DNA of 64,000 nucleotides from Epiperipatus broadwayi (lineage: Eukaryota > Onychophora > Udeonychophora > Euonychophora > Peripatidae): the NCBI GenBank assembly GCA_028023455.1, contig JAQFVV010012575.1, forward strand, positions 250,001-314,000, written 5' to 3'. Position numbers and translations under genes: made by a program. Numbering within the stretch: the stretch's first letter is position 1; every line of letters starts with the position of its first letter. Under the pieces are notes generated by a model, which did not search any database, had not been told where the DNA came from, and saw only the letters and a program-made list of their open reading frames with translations. Below are positions 46,303 to 59,502 of the stretch, piece by piece.

Positions 46303-47400
46303 ATATATTATAAAATTATAATGTAATTACTGATTTATATATCTATATCAAATAAAAATAATTATAATGTGGCCTTTTTAAAAAAACAAAACAGAATGTA
46401 CTACAAAAATATAGAATTTAAAAGGCATTGAAAATGTTATTGGTCAAATTGGAAAAATATGTAAAAGAGAAACTACTGATTTAAAGCAGAGAATCTACCG
46501 TTAATAAGGCGGGTAAAATCGGAAACGGCTTAAACCTGCACTCATCAACGGTAATTATACTGACGATGATAAAATTATAAATATCTATCATCGAAGGAAA
46601 ATTTTATTTTAGATTTAATATTATTATTCAGAAATTCATTTTAAGATTTCATTTTAATTAATATTGATTTTTTCCTCTTGCTTTTAATAACCTATTTTTA
46701 ATTCATTATTTTGCAAAATGTATGAGATAATTAAATACTCGTATAAATTAATTTCCAGATGAATTTTATAGCATTTTTAATTAATTAAAATGAGCGTTTT
46801 TGATTATTAGTTTTTGTCTGTTTTTTGTTTTAATCAAAATTTTATAAAAATGATATACATACCTGTTTATGTAAATAAATTAAAATAATAACCATGAATA
46901 TAAATTGTAATATAATAATTTATCCAATAGAATATCCGATTAAATTGAGGTTATGAAATAATTAATTAGTAAATCATTTTTTATTGCAGTACATTTTTGT
47001 CAACCCCAAAAAAATACCCTGATTGGTTTAATAAAGTAGTAGAGTAGTAAATTCTAGAGCTCAAAGTCTATAAATCAACCCCCCAGGTCATCACATCTGA
47101 CGTTAAAACATCTTGCGAACTCCCAAGTAATAAACTATTCATTATTTTTTATTTAATTCAAATCTCCAATAACAATGCAGATAACATATTAAGTAAACTA
47201 GTGGGCATTAACACTATTTATATATTGAACTATATCCATCATCTAGTATTAAGTATTGAATGTCTTTGGAAAAATTGAACATTATTTAAATTTTCCAATT
47301 ACATTCAACTGTTAATAATAGCAGGTTAGTATATGCACAACCCAAGATGTATTTTTCTCCTCTCTTCTTCAGATGTCTTGCTTGACCAGTGACAGTACTA
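46303..47400. other. AT-rich spacer with one GC-richer hairpin
   Basis: At 46495-46560 a GC-richer segment contains inverted CTACCGTTAAT and CAACGGTAATTA. It is not a known RNA family that I recognise. No coding region. Confidence 0.3.
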
Positions 47401-47402
47401 TC

Positions 47403-47484
47403 TTAGGAAATGAACCTGGACCATTAGATTTTTGAATATTGAATTTTAAGGTAATGCTTTAACCAACTAAGCCATCTCGCCAAA
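47403..47484 (-). mobile_element. tRNA-like SINE head, second family
   Basis: Minus strand: GCGAGATGGCTTAGTTGGTT (box A-like TGGCTTAGTTGG), then an AT-rich arm, then GGTCCAGGTTCATTTCC (box B-like GGTTCATTTCC), about 50 bp apart. The acceptor stem does not close, so it is not a working tRNA gene. It differs from the SINE at 5862, 49089 and 60042. Confidence 0.6.
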
Positions 47485-48417
47485 GGCAACAGTCTGTAGA
47501 AATTTCATATACTTATCGATGAGGTACCTCCTGATTTCTCCACCTTTTTCCTAAGAGCAAAGTTGATTAATGGTCACCCAAGGTTGAGACATTCAATACA
47601 TAATAGCCAATGATGGAAATAGTCCAATATATAAATACAACTAAAATACCATCATAAATTTTCAGGAAAACACTAGTGGGCATTAAGTGGGTTAATTGCG
47701 TGATCAGAATATTTATGAATCAAGATTTTTCAGTTTTACATCTCCAATCATTTCTTTCCATACAAACATCATTGTTATAAGGGGCAAATAAAAGTGACCA
47801 TCTTAATTTCCCCTTTTCATAAAAAAATGAAGTTTCATTTTTTGCTGTACTATAAAATTGCAAATGCGATAATTTAGTTTCTAGATTTGCCCTTATTTCT
47901 ACGTAAAATAGAGCAGGGCAATTTCTTTATATTACAGATTGAAATTTATCCTATGTCATTAATTTTTATTTGGAAATTGTTAATAATTTTAATTAGGACT
48001 GGTGCATTATTGTAGGCTCATCTTAAACTTTTCCCCAATAATGGACTTGCCCAAACTATAGAACTCTCAAGATCTGATTCAGTATGCAATGCTACCAATG
48101 AGATATCAATAATGTGAACAAATAGTGAATAGCATAAACAGACAAACCTATATAACTAGGTCAGTAAATCTAATTGTTCATAATAGACTGAAATGATTAT
48201 AAAACAGAAATCCATTTGTGAGAGCAAGAGATAATAAGACAAGAGTTACTACGTAACAATAAGAATAGTAATTCACAGTCTGGATTTACTCTGACAAGGA
48301 TGCATATAGCCCATTATTTACTAGTATGTAGTCAGGCATTCTCAAGTCTTGAGTGAGAAGCTGCTAGTGGAAATAGTATCTTATCTTTTGCAAAGTAAGC
48401 TAACATATTTGGATATA

Positions 48418-48778
48418 AACCACTAAACATCACATAATCACCAAAATGTATTGGTACTGAACTGACTTCAGACCATACGACTATATAAGCTATTGAGCTT
48501 AGATTGAAAATATTGTGTTTCAATTTCATTCTCATAGTTTTGTAGTTAAGTAGAGATAAAAGGTGGCTGCTGGAGGGTTGCATTAGATCCTAAGATCTAG
48601 GTGCAGCACTATCAGATCCAAGCCTCCTCACTGACAAAGGCCACAAGCCAGAAACTAGTCTGGGGATATTGGATGAGTAGGCACTAAATGGGGATTTTAT
48701 GCACAAGTCTTTTGGCATTCATTGATTACTCTGATTGGCACAGGGTGGCACTACTGCATGGAGAGTTTTGTCTGTTTA
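48418..48778 (+). mobile_element. Family A retrozyme
   Basis: It starts ACCACTAAACATCACATAAT and ends GAGAGTTTTGTCTG. A deletion joins the left end to the middle of the unit (CACCAAAATGTATTGGTACT). Flanks ATATTTGGATATA (48405-48417) and ATATTTAGATATA (48779-48791) form a 13-bp duplication with one mismatch. The ribozyme (48614-48675) has perfect stem I (ATCCAA/TTGGAT and TCCTCA/TGGGGA), GGC/GCC stem II, GAAAC and GTC, but the core is CTGACAA, with invariant G8 changed to A. Confidence 0.88.
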
Positions 48779-49088
48779 ATATTTAGATATATTAGATTTT
48801 CTTGGAAGTTAGCAAATTGTTATTGCAATGACTATGCATTTGTAATTCCATTAATTAAAACAGCAATTTTTTTAAAAATTGTTATAAGTATATTACAACT
48901 GTAAGTAGCTGCAGCAAATGTTCTGACATTGCTTTGTATTTCATTTAGTGGAAATATATAAATACAACATGCAAATTTAAAACTTAAATTATAGCTTGTA
49001 AGAAAATGACAAATCTTGTAATGTATGGAATTTACATCCAAAGCTTTTGATATTTTGATGGATCAATAATTCATCTCTTATTGTCAAC

Positions 49089-49193
49089 CATTGGTGGTCG
49101 AGAGGTCAGTGACAGCTGCATTACAAGCAGTTATCCCGGGTTAGTGGGTTTGCTTCCCGGCTGATGCTATGTCACATGAGAAAAAAAAAAAAA
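49089..49193 (+). mobile_element. tRNA-derived SINE
   Basis: Same family as 5862-5967: CATTGGTGGTCGAGAGGTCAG, an arm CTGCATTACAAGCAG, CCCGGGTTAGTGGG, GGTTTGCTTCCCGG, CGATGCTATGTCACATGAG-like end and a poly(A) of 13. A short TCTTATT repeat on both sides may be a partial duplication. Confidence 0.82.
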
Positions 49194-50070
49194 TCTTATT
49201 ACATTTTTCAATATGTTGGTTAATCAATCTTCTTGATTAGACAAATTAAATGAAAATTATGTATTTATGTATATACAATGTCCAATCTGTGCATTATTTT
49301 TTAACTAGTGTGATTAGACAAAGATAGTTACATAATTAATATGATAGTAGGAAACATAGAAATGGACATATGAATTTTTTGGTAATTAATAACACAATTT
49401 TACAAGTCCAATAATATTTAAGTTATAATATTCATGTGAAAAGAAGCTACATTCATAACAGCATTTACAGTCACCATAGTTGCCATGTACGTACAAAGTA
49501 ACTAATAATTTAGATCAGTATATCTTGAATAATTTTCTTGTTTTCTATTTTACATCTATCAAGAGCAGAGTCTGTGGGTTAGGTCATTCACAATGATTTG
49601 CCACTACTGAGTGAATAGTTTATTTCCATTATCTCTTTTGGTCTATCATTCTGTAGAGTCAAACTGACTAATCATTCTTAAATGTGGAGAGAAGAGTATT
49701 AAATAGAAATAGACTCAATAGTCCTGCTTTAACCTAATTAAATCCATTGTTTAATACAATAGTTATTTTTTTAAAATGCATTTTTCTCTGCATTATGTGG
49801 CAAACATGATTTTATCAACTAAAGAGATCCTCACTATTTTTTGGATTAACTTTCTAGATACACATGAGCTGTATGAATGAAATCTACATAACATGATTTA
49901 ACTAAGTATAAAATCATCATATTGTATGCATATAATTTAATTACTTAAAATCATATTTCAATTTTACTTCTAGTTTTTAAATTTAATTTTTGAAATAATA
50001 ATGTTTAGCATTCCTTACTCATTTTGGAAAATGGAGTTATTACTGCTGAAAATATATACTTTGACCATCT
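49194..50070. other. AT-rich spacer
   Basis: No gene or RNA motif is visible. Confidence 0.35.
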
Positions 50071-50076
50071 CCATTA

Positions 50077-52950
50077 TTATTTTGGTCTTGATGACCTGTC
50101 TGATTGATTTTTTTCTGATTCCAACGGCTTTCTAGATGATATTTGTGATTGTTCTTCCAATTTGGACTGCAGAGAATATAATTCAGGTAGACGACTTTTG
50201 GCTTTGAAGGCTTTCTTTTTCTGCTTACTTCTCACTTGTTGCTGTCTTTCCTTCATCTGCATCTGTCAGCAGCTTGGGCTCTAATTTGTTACTCTCCTTA
50301 CAATTTTGCTTGGGAGATTATCTGCTTTGATGGTCCTTTTGTACAATTATCTCTTGAACTCACATTTTATTTACAGTATTTTTAATCCAAATACTTTCTT
50401 CAGTAATATATATTTTATTTAATTTTATAAAGACAACTGGATTATTTCCTTAAGGCAGTAGCAACCTGACTGCACAAATTGTAGATGTTGAGAGCTAATA
50501 GGATATGTATAATATTTTTAAAAAATATCTATTATTTCTGAAACTTGTTTATGTAGTTACTGAGTGATGTTTTCACTAAAACTGTTTAGTTTGGGATAGT
50601 AGAGAGTCATGTATTTATGTTTGATTTGTTTGTACACAGAACTATTTCCATTGTATGATATAATAGTTTTGAAAAATTCATGGTATTAAGAATAGTCTTT
50701 TAATTTTGTGATGGTTTGATCACTTAATTTTTTATGCAACTTGAATAGGTATTAATTATAATTAAAAATATGCGACTGGACCTTTTAGAGACTTTCATTG
50801 ACATATGGAATTTATATTATAGTTTAAATACCTCTGGCCAAGATATATAAGTCTTCAATAATAATTTCATTATTGGTTAATATTTGGTAAATCATTTCAC
50901 CTATTTACCAATCTTCATACTTAAATTACACCATAGAATATGATAACATGCTAAAGTTTTATTTTTTTAATGACTGCGTAATCTTTATAAAAAAAGCAAC
51001 TTATTTTCTGACCTCTGTTGGTTTTAAAATCATACCTTCTATTAATGTACCACATATTTAAATAAGTAAGAAGATCATTGGGAGATGTTCATAGATCTTC
51101 AAGCTTTTCAACCATCCTAATTAATTGTATTAATAGCTAATAGCTTTAGCCACCTCCCTCTACTTTGTTATTGTATTACTATTGAGTATGTTGTATTCAA
51201 GTAGTTTTGTATAATTAGCAGCATATTATCTTTGTTTGACTGTAATTTCGCTCAATCTACATAAAACTCCTTGATCTGTATTTTACGGGTTATTTGCCAT
51301 TTATAAATTGGATAATCAATCAATGTATTTATATAAAATATAAAAGCATCTATTATTAACACCATTTATATATTATTACTGAAATGAGAAAACAATTTTT
51401 CAGATGAATGAAGGTCTTCACTTTTTTGAATGTCTTTTTTTCTGAGTGATTGTCCAGGTCCAACTTTTGAATCTTTTTAAGATTGTAAAGTGATTTGACC
51501 ATATGAGGCTTTCTCCTATTTATAAGGCTATGAAAAGCCAATAGCTGTTAGATATTTATCAGTGTGACCATATTTTTATTGCTCAAACTTTCTGGTGCCA
51601 ATCTTGTTCTTTCTCAGATTTAATGTAGATTAATTTGTACTTCTTTTGAAATCTATAATTATTTTTTTGCATTTATTCTAGTTCCAGATTTCTCTAGCTC
51701 TTCATATATTTTCAGGAGACATTGCCACAATGGTTTCTTTGAGCTTGCTGATATAAAAAGATCATCAAAGTAAAGTATAAATACCTCTATCCTCTGCACA
51801 ATGAACAATTTTTGTTAGAAACTGTGAAGTGTGAAGGTTATCACAAACAAGCCAATATTAAACACCATTGTTAAGATTTCCACAATGCATTTGTGATTGG
51901 AATCCAGTGGGAATCCATGTTTAAATTTACTTTTGCAAAATGAAAGACTTTTTGCAATGTTACTAGGACTTATTTCACATTTGGGCCTTGTTACACTTCT
52001 TTATTTAAAATATTTATTGTGACTTGTTAATCTCTGCACATTTGTATTTGTTCATTTGCCTTTATTAGTATGACAATGTGCACAATTCATTTTGAAGTTG
52101 GTATAGAATACTGCTTGTGACTACTTCCTGTATTTTTCTTTCATTTTCACTTTAAGTTTTTTTCAGAAAATTCTCTTATTTTAACAAATCTGTATTAGTT
52201 TTTTTAGAAATAACTTTCTGAATTTTTGATATATTTCTTGAGATATGTAGATATTTTTAATAAAGTTAATCTTTATTCCCATTATCTCAATTTATTCTCT
52301 ACTGATAATTGGATTTATTTTTGAATTAATAAAATATAGTAATACAATGTTTACATTTTTATTTATTTTGTTATTTCATATTTTGAAGAGAAGCTTTTGG
52401 AAAATTCACTGTCAGAAATCTTTCATTGATAATAAAGATAATTCATCTCCTACTTTCATTTTAATCAATTTCCCACAAATCTGCATCATCAAAATAGTAT
52501 TTGTATTTTTAATTGTAAGTTTACTCAATTTTTTTTCTTAATTTCCATAAAATTATTGGTTATTTTATAACATCATTTTTTTAGTTTTGTGAAAAACAGG
52601 CTTACAATTTGAATAGTGTTTTTTTTCCATTTGCCTTGTAGTTTTGTATGACCAGTTTTCCACAGCAATAACACAATTTTTTAAATTTTTTTTCTTATTT
52701 GTGTACATTTTTCACAAACTCATAATGGTATGATTCTGAAAACCCCATGTTCATTTTTAGCACCATTTAATACAGTATACCTTTTTTATGGCATAGATAT
52801 ATGTCAGGTTAGTTGAACCAAAAAGTTGCTGAGTCTATTACCAGAAATATTTCATATAAACTATTTGAGGAAGGTTTTATCAAGGTAGTTTCTGTATGTA
52901 CAATATTTATAAGATTGTAACAGTGGAATCAAAACTTTTTAAATTTCTCT
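50077..52950 (-). mobile_element. Ty3/gypsy-type LTR retrotransposon pol relic
   Basis: Conserved pol pieces appear on the minus strand in the right order. The RT palm near 51761 reads LYFDDLFISASSKK and then CLLKIYEELEKSGTRINAKK, matching the xYxDDILI...L..VxxRLxxxGLxLNxxKC pattern. The RT/RNase H connection at 51356-51541 reads MVKSLYNLKKIQ, LDNHSEKKTFKKVKTFI. An integrase piece near 50830 reads TYISWPEVFKL, like the DxxSKWPEV motif. A basic tail at 50077-50262 begins MQMKERQQQVRSKQKKKAFK. Stops and frameshifts are everywhere. I find no LTR pair, so the ends are not set. Which Ty3 lineage is involved cannot be judged by eye. Confidence 0.7.
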
Positions 52951-53110
52951 CTTCTCATATTATACTTATTACAGAAAGGCCAATAAATTATATTCATAGA
53001 TAGTCACAATCTAAAATAATTTTTTACTTCTTTTATTACTTATTCACATGTTAACTCTTCGGGGCTTGTGAACTCACTGCATCTATTTAAAATTTTAATC
53101 ACCTTCATGT

Positions 53111-53436
53111 CTAAACATCACATTATCACCAGTTCTTATGCTTGCTCAGAACTGTTATTAAAACAAATAAAACTTTCCGTATAGTAGTGCCACTCAGTAT
53201 AAGCCAGAGTAATCAATGGATGCCAGAAGACTTGTGCATAAAATCCCTATCTAGTGCCTACTCATTCCATATCCCCAGACTAGTTTCCAGCTTGTGGCTT
53301 TCATCAGTGAGGAGCCTTGGATCTGAGAGCACTGCATCTAGATCTTAGATAGGGATTTTGTGCACAAGCTTTCTAACATCCATTGATTACTCTGGCTTGC
53401 ATCGAGTGGCACTACTGTATGGAGAGTTTTGACTGC
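53111..53436. mobile_element. Family A retrozyme, foldback copy with near-intact ribozyme
   Basis: The left part (CTAAACATCACATTATCACC, then AAACTTTCCGTATAGTAGTG) and the right part (ATTACTCTGGCTTGCATCG, then GGCACTACTGTATGGAGAG) are inverted relative to each other. Flanks TTTAATCACCTTCATGT (53094-53110) and TTTAATTATCTTCAGGT (53437-53453) are a 17-bp duplication with three mismatches. The reverse-oriented half holds the ribozyme at 53264-53322. Confidence 0.87.
53264..53322 (-). ncRNA. Hammerhead ribozyme, family A, intact core
   Basis: Minus strand: ATCCAA, GGC, TCCTCA, core CTGATGA, stem II AGC/GCT with loop CACAA, GAAAC, palindromic stem III ACTAGT, triplet GTC, then TGGGGA closing the inner stem I. 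The outer stem I is slightly damaged (TGGAAT in place of TTGGAT). All invariant bases are kept. Confidence 0.83.
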
Positions 53437-54119
53437 TTTAATTATCTTCAGGTCTGTTGAACATAAAAGTGCTGCTACTTTTTTGCTGTTGTTTATTTCA
53501 TTTATGAGGTGTTATATTCAGACTATCATCAAGCTCCACATATAGTAGATTGTGGGATGATTTTAGACACACCTGATCAAGAACTCCTGCTATTTTGTTG
53601 AATAGGATGTTGGTGCATCAAAAAGCTACATACTGTTTCTGATGTAAACAGTCTTTGTTGTAATTTTTTTCTTTCTTTAGTCACTTGTTATAGTAGGGCA
53701 CAAACATCATGAGCTTTTTATGCCATTGGATATCGTCTTATACTAACTGTGACAATGGGATTGTATGTTTATGCAATATTTCTATTTTTTAATTATAGAC
53801 ACATGATTTCTGAAAACATTTCGGTTTTTTTCTTTAGCTCAAGTCCTTGAAAATCAAAAGAGCAATAATGGAGATCTGCTTAGTAGGCTGTCAGTTATAA
53901 TTATGACTTTGCTTGAGGCAATGCAATCATTTAATGAGTCAATTCGGAAATCATTTTCAGTAAGATGGAGGTTTTAATTCACAGAAGTTGTATGTTTAGG
54001 AAGCTACTTTTATGGATGCTCCTTCCTACTACAGAACTGGAACAACTTAGAAAATATGATTCAAAAATAGCCTGATTCCCATATACCTGGAGGATTATTT
54101 AATTCAGCATTAGTAGTAA

Positions 54120-54600
54120 AAATAATAGCATTTCCCCCTAAATATAGATTCATGGAATGTGTGAACTTTACTTGGTACAAACTTTTCAAGAATGAAGCAC
54201 TGAGGAGGTGTCAAGATTTATGATTGATATAGCTGCTCTTAATGAAACTTATCTCTCAGAGGAAATTTAATAAAATAAATGGATTTACAAAAGTCTTTTT
54301 GGAGAGGTAGATTCATCAGTGAAAGAAAACTGCATGGTGCTGGGAAATCCAATTTATTATCTTTATATGTTGCAATTCCTCATAGAGTTGATGAAAAGCT
54401 AATGGTGTTAAAACTTATTTGCAATATGGCATTTGGGCTCATTTTATTAGTATCTATGCTCCAATTTTATATTCAGAGAATAAAAGCTTTTATTATTTGT
54501 TGAATATATCATTAAAAGATCGAATTTTTCTTCTTGGTCACATTATTTCACGTTTATTCAAATAGTAGACATTGGTCAAAAATTATAGGAAATAATGGTA
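54120..54600 (+). pseudogene. CFDP2-like LINE endonuclease fragment
   Basis: The sequence TGGAATGTGTGAACTTTACT encodes WNV, a stop, then TLL. It is followed by remnants of the IDIAALNETYLSEEGN-like motif near 54222, GFTKVFLERxIHQxK-like coding near 54280, and SIYAPIL-like coding near 54450. The motif order equals that of the LINE at 27990-27700. The frames are broken by stops and shifts. Confidence 0.65.
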
Positions 54601-55368
54601 ATGGCACTGTAAATTTAAATAGTTTGTTATTATTGAATTTAATATTCGTTTCCCTTTTCATTTGAATTTGTAATAAAAACGTCTTGCTAATTTATTATTG
54701 AATACAACACATGGATTGACTATTATAAACATTTTATTTAAGCTGAAAAATTGTTATAAAGAAACATGGATACAGCCATACTCCTCTTAATTGGGAAAAT
54801 CACAGTGGTTGGTTACGATATATCTATGAAATTAGCAATAGCTCGAAAAATATTGCATACATATTAAATTATTTATCTCAATTATAGTTGTAATAAATAT
54901 CAAAATATTTTTACAGCCTACTAGTAAAGATCAAGAATAAGTTTTTTTTGTATTTTTCAAAATAATTTCTTATTTTTATATCTAACTATTGTTAAACAGT
55001 AGAAAACTTTAACAATAATAAAATTTTACATAAGTATAAGGAGAAAATAATTCCCTTAGTATTGTGCATAATGTATATATTTATTACATTTTTGTATTTT
55101 ATGTTATTATTTATAAATACGTATACATTACGATGTACACATGTATGTGTACACACAAATAAAAGAAAAAATATGTAGGTTTTTATTATAATTTTTAATT
55201 ACTAATGTAAAATTACTTTTTACTTTTTATTTTTTGGATTTATTATATTTTGCCATTCTTGGTTTGCTTCAGCTGCTTTTCAGTTTTTTTTTTGCTATTG
55301 ATGAACAAAATATTTATTTTTATTTATTTTTTGCACCTGGTTTTAATTCTTTTTTTAAAAATTTAATT
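54601..55368. other. AT-rich spacer
   Basis: Nothing gene-like; poly(T) runs in the second half. Confidence 0.35.
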
Positions 55369-55868
55369 GCTTAATGCAGGGGTGGGCAAATAGCGGCCTG
55401 AGGGCCACATGCGGCCCTCTAAGAGTTTTTATGTGGCCCTCCAAGACAGTCAGGGAAATCCTGAACTGAGATTTCCTTCCTGTGCATGACTAAAGATTCG
55501 TCTCTTATTTTCCACTAGGATGGCCACATCAATGCACATGCACAGTGTAGATACTATGTGCAGGGCTTTTCCAGTTGATCTACTTAATTTCAATTTTGTC
55601 TTTGCATTAGCAAATATATACATTTCCAATTTTAGTGAAACCATGAACCCTCCAAAAAAATCAATGGTGAATGTCATGTGTTTAATGAAGAATGGACAAA
55701 CAAATATTTCTTTGGTAATACAGGGAATAAAGCAGTGTGTTTATTGCATCATGAAAAAAAGGTGCGGCCCTCCTCTAACCTTCACTTTTACAAAGTGGCC
55801 CCCGATGTGGCCCTCCACCAACCTCTGTGGCCCTCGAGCCAAAACAATTGCCGACCCCTGGCTTAATG
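55369..55868 (+). mobile_element. hAT non-autonomous element with BED-finger remnant
   Basis: The 484-bp element (55377-55860) starts CAGGGGTGGGCAA and ends TTGCCGACCCCTG, inverted ends matching at 12 of 13 positions. It is flanked by the exact 8-bp duplication GCTTAATG (55369-55376 and 55861-55868), as hAT transposons make. Subterminal GGCCCTC repeats (55411, 55435, 55768, 55809 and 55830) are probable transposase-binding sites. Inside, 55655-55800 encodes in shifted frames VFNEEWTNKYFFGN, then KAVCLLHHEKK, the start of the BED-like zinc finger of GTF2IRD2/Charlie8-type hAT transposases. The rest of the transposase is deleted. Its GC content stands out from the AT-rich surroundings. The perfect duplication suggests a relatively recent insertion. 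Confidence 0.92.
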
Positions 55869-55979
55869 CATAACTTTTTTTGTTTGCCTTATGCTTTTTT
55901 CATCATTTTAAAATTACATATACCTACTATTTTATGAGCATTTATGTATTCCATTGTTATATAAATATGACTGATTTTA

Positions 55980-56240
55980 TTTGATTAATACTCCTATAAT
56001 AAAGCACTGGTGGACACTTCTTATAGTTCAGTTTTTGCACAGCACTGCACGTCAAGCAGCCATGATTGCCAACCTAGAGACCTAGTGGTGGTTTGCAGAG
56101 AGCGACACTATCTCAAAGGAAGATAAAAGAGGGTTACTTTATCGCTACAGATAGTGACGCCATAAATAGAAAAGTCTCTTGCTACAAAATATCCAGGAAA
56201 TGGAATACATAACTATCGCATTTTCATAAATTTACATCGC
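55980..56240. other. GC-richer unassigned segment
   Basis: A stretch with CACAGCACTGCACGTCAAGC and TGGTTTGCAGAGAGCGACAC stands out from the AT-rich surroundings. It has no clear open frame, tRNA box or ribozyme core. It could be an unrecognised repeat or a short exon. Confidence 0.25.
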
Positions 56241-59148
56241 TCCTAATCAATTTCTTGTCTAATTACAAAATGGCTACAAATATGAGGGCTCTGACCCTTG
56301 AAAGCATTTAGCCACTTAATTAAATATATATATTAAAATAATATATATATACATTTCTTTATTTGTCTTCAACTTTGTGTGCTTGTGCATGTTAACACAT
56401 TTTATATTTTGCACTTTAAAACAATTAGCCACAAAGTTTGCTCATTTACTAATTTTAGATTTTGGTAAATGCAAAGATGGAGGACATGAGTCAATTCTTT
56501 CTAAATCATGTAAGTGTGAATAATTTACAGTTCCAGGGATGATGGTAATCTCCCTTTCCATTTATCTGACAAAATAGATTGACATTGATATAAGACAAGA
56601 TGTACATTATTTTTAAGTTCATTAACCTGATCAGCATCAAACTCCATCTTTCTGTTTTGAATACAACATAATGAGTTTTTCATTAATATTCCTCTGTATT
56701 TAACTGTTTCAATTTTGAAATTAAACCTTTTCTCTATATGATACATTAATAATCTTAACATTATTTATTACAAATGTAAGATTTCAAGTGATAGACATTC
56801 TAAAAGTTAATATTTGATATTTGCAAAATATGAAAATCAATTTACTAAATAGAGTTCTTATCTATAACAATGATACTTGGCATCACTGGACATAATTTGT
56901 CTATTCAAAAAGTTAGTAGAATGAAATATTAGATATTTGAATTTTATGTCATTAAATAAAGGATATATTTAGGGTTAGTTATCATCAAAAAATGAATAAA
57001 TTAAAAATTAATATATTATTTACTGTATTATAATTTTAAAAAATATTTTCATTATCATCTTGACAAAGGTGATTTTAGTTTACCCAATAGCAAATACTTC
57101 CACTAAGCTGTAACAAACTTTTTATGTTATTTTTTAAAAATAAATTGTTTTAAAAAAAATCTATTAGTGAGATAAATTTTTGGTTTAAAATAAATCTTTT
57201 ACAAAAATATTGCATAATAACTTTTAATTTATAAACAAATTATTGAAAATAACAATTTTTCTTTAGAAATGTAAATTAATTGGTTATTTCATCTCTAGCT
57301 AAAATATTCCACCAATCAGATTTGTCATTTTTATTGACATCTAGGCTAACTTCTTCATGGATTTGTCATCAAATTAGGCTATTGTCTAAAATATTTATAT
57401 AATGCTGATATCTTCAGATTTTTTCAAACTAATAATTTTAAATTCATAAATATATAAAATAAAATTATACACTGGTAATGTAAAATTATAGAAAGACTTA
57501 AAACAATGTGGAAAAGATATAGTGACCACATTGTTATTGCAATGTCCAAAATCACAAAATCTGCAGGAAGTTGCCATTGTTTTTACTGCGGACCATTAAG
57601 CAATTCCTTGGGAATCTAACTTGTGAATTATTTTAGTAATGTATTATGATTTATTTGTTTCAAAAATTGATATGTATTTTAGCATTACCTATTTAATAAG
57701 CATAAAATTATTTACATTTTCTTTATTAATCATTAAAATTACATATATATATATAAGGAACTATAATAAAAATGGAATAATTAAAAAATGAATTAGAAAA
57801 ATTAAAAAAAAAAGTTAGTTACAAGCAGACATTTTTGTAATATAGAATTAAATATTAATTAAAGAGAGCAGGAAAAATGTATACATGGAACATAAAAATA
57901 TATAAGATATATAAAAATAAAAAAGAAATTTGGTTTAAAAATATGATTATTATTATAAACATATTACTTAATTAAAAAAAATGGATAAGATACTGATATT
58001 GAGAACAACAATCAAAAGTATATACCAAAACAAAAAAGTAGCACATTATTATTATTATTATTTTAATAAAAATAATTTTGACAGCTGTTCTCTATTTCTC
58101 CTTTCTATAATCTTGAGTAATTTCTGTCAAAGACAGACTAAATGTAAATTAAAGAAATCACATAATGCTTTATATTTTGCTAAATTCTATTGTATTCGAG
58201 ATACTTGAAATTAGCTTATATTTAAAATTACTGAAATATATAGTTTATTATTTAGTGATAGTCCTATTCATCAAGATGAATAGAAGGTTGTCAATAATGG
58301 AATTTATTATCTTCTATAGAATAAGATGAGTAAAATATACTTTCTGATTGACTAGATATAATGCAAAAGTAGGAGTTCTCCTAAAAAAAGGGATACAAAT
58401 AGTAACTAGTCTGGAAATCTGTTTGGTATTATCAGTTGATTTCATTAAACAGTTAAAGATATCTTTGAAGTGAAAATAAATGATTACTAATGTCATATGT
58501 ACAGTTGGACTTTTTTATATATTTATAATAATACTAATTTTTAATTATCTTTAACTAGATGCAATGAAAAAAATTAAATACTTATTGCATTTAATAAAAA
58601 TGATTTAAATAATTATGTGTACTTCATCTTTTTACACCATAATTTGAATAATGATAATATTAAACATAGATATAAATAAAAGTTAAATCAGCCTGAAAGT
58701 ACAAAATAATAATTAGGTGATTTAAGGTTAAGTTTTCAGTTTATGTTTTCAGTTTTAGTTTTTTTATGTTTAATAAATTATTAGCACTAAAAAGATGTTA
58801 AATATATATTAATGATTGCTGTATGGAAATGTTTATGGACAAGCAGATTTCCAATTTTTTGATAAGCTCACTCCTTGTCTCAAACTTTATTATATTACGA
58901 CTATCCATTAGTGCAAAACTCCAGACTATTATATCTTGTTATATATAAATTAGTTACCTACTACTGGGCAAGCCAAGCTTATATATATAATTAATAGTTG
59001 TACTAAAAACTTCTGCTTGATAAACATATACTGCTTGCAGTGTTATTATTTTCTTTCCTTGTGTAATATTTTCTGTTTCATAAAATATTATAAGAGGTCG
59101 ATGTTGTTGTGTTATATTAAGAGTGAATAGTGATGATATAATGAAGTG
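56241..59148. other. AT-rich spacer
   Basis: No supported gene. The open frames at 56525-56761 and 57395-57577 on the minus strand lack domains. Nothing ribozyme-like is seen. Confidence 0.3.
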
Positions 59149-59502
59149 CTAAATTGAAGAGTATAAAGTAATGATAATCACTGACAAAACAAAAAACCCA
59201 GCAATAATAGATATTATGACTATAATAAAAAAATAAATAAAAGTATGGTTTATTATTCTGGAATTCTTATAAAATTGCAGCATTGATAATAGTGAAGTGA
59301 GCCACAACCTATAGATTTGAGGCCCGGACCCTGCTACTCTATCACTGCAATAAAACACACAAAAGGAAGACTGACCTTGGTCAACTGGTATGCTGAAATA
59401 CATTTTGGTAGCAATTTACATTTTTTCTATTTATGTTCATCAGAAATTTATATACGTATATATGTTTTTCTTCTTTCTAAACTATTAGTAAATTCCACTT
59501 AC

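Noticed and set aside
50077-52950. Endogenous retrovirus with envelope
   Set aside because: Only RT, RNase H/connection and integrase pieces are visible; there is no sign of an envelope or of paired LTRs, so it is listed as a Ty3/gypsy relic.
55520-55873. 117-codon open frame across the hAT element
   Set aside because: The coding remnant visible inside (BED finger start) is in other frames; this frame is an overlap product that runs into the flank.
59149-59403. Minus-strand 84-codon frame with a hydrophobic C-terminus as a membrane protein
   Set aside because: The hydrophobic part is low-complexity AT-rich translation. A good acceptor (TTTTATTGCAG) precedes part of it, but the phase does not match the candidate exon at 59503-59560 without an extra exon, and the GC-rich part looks like repeat DNA.
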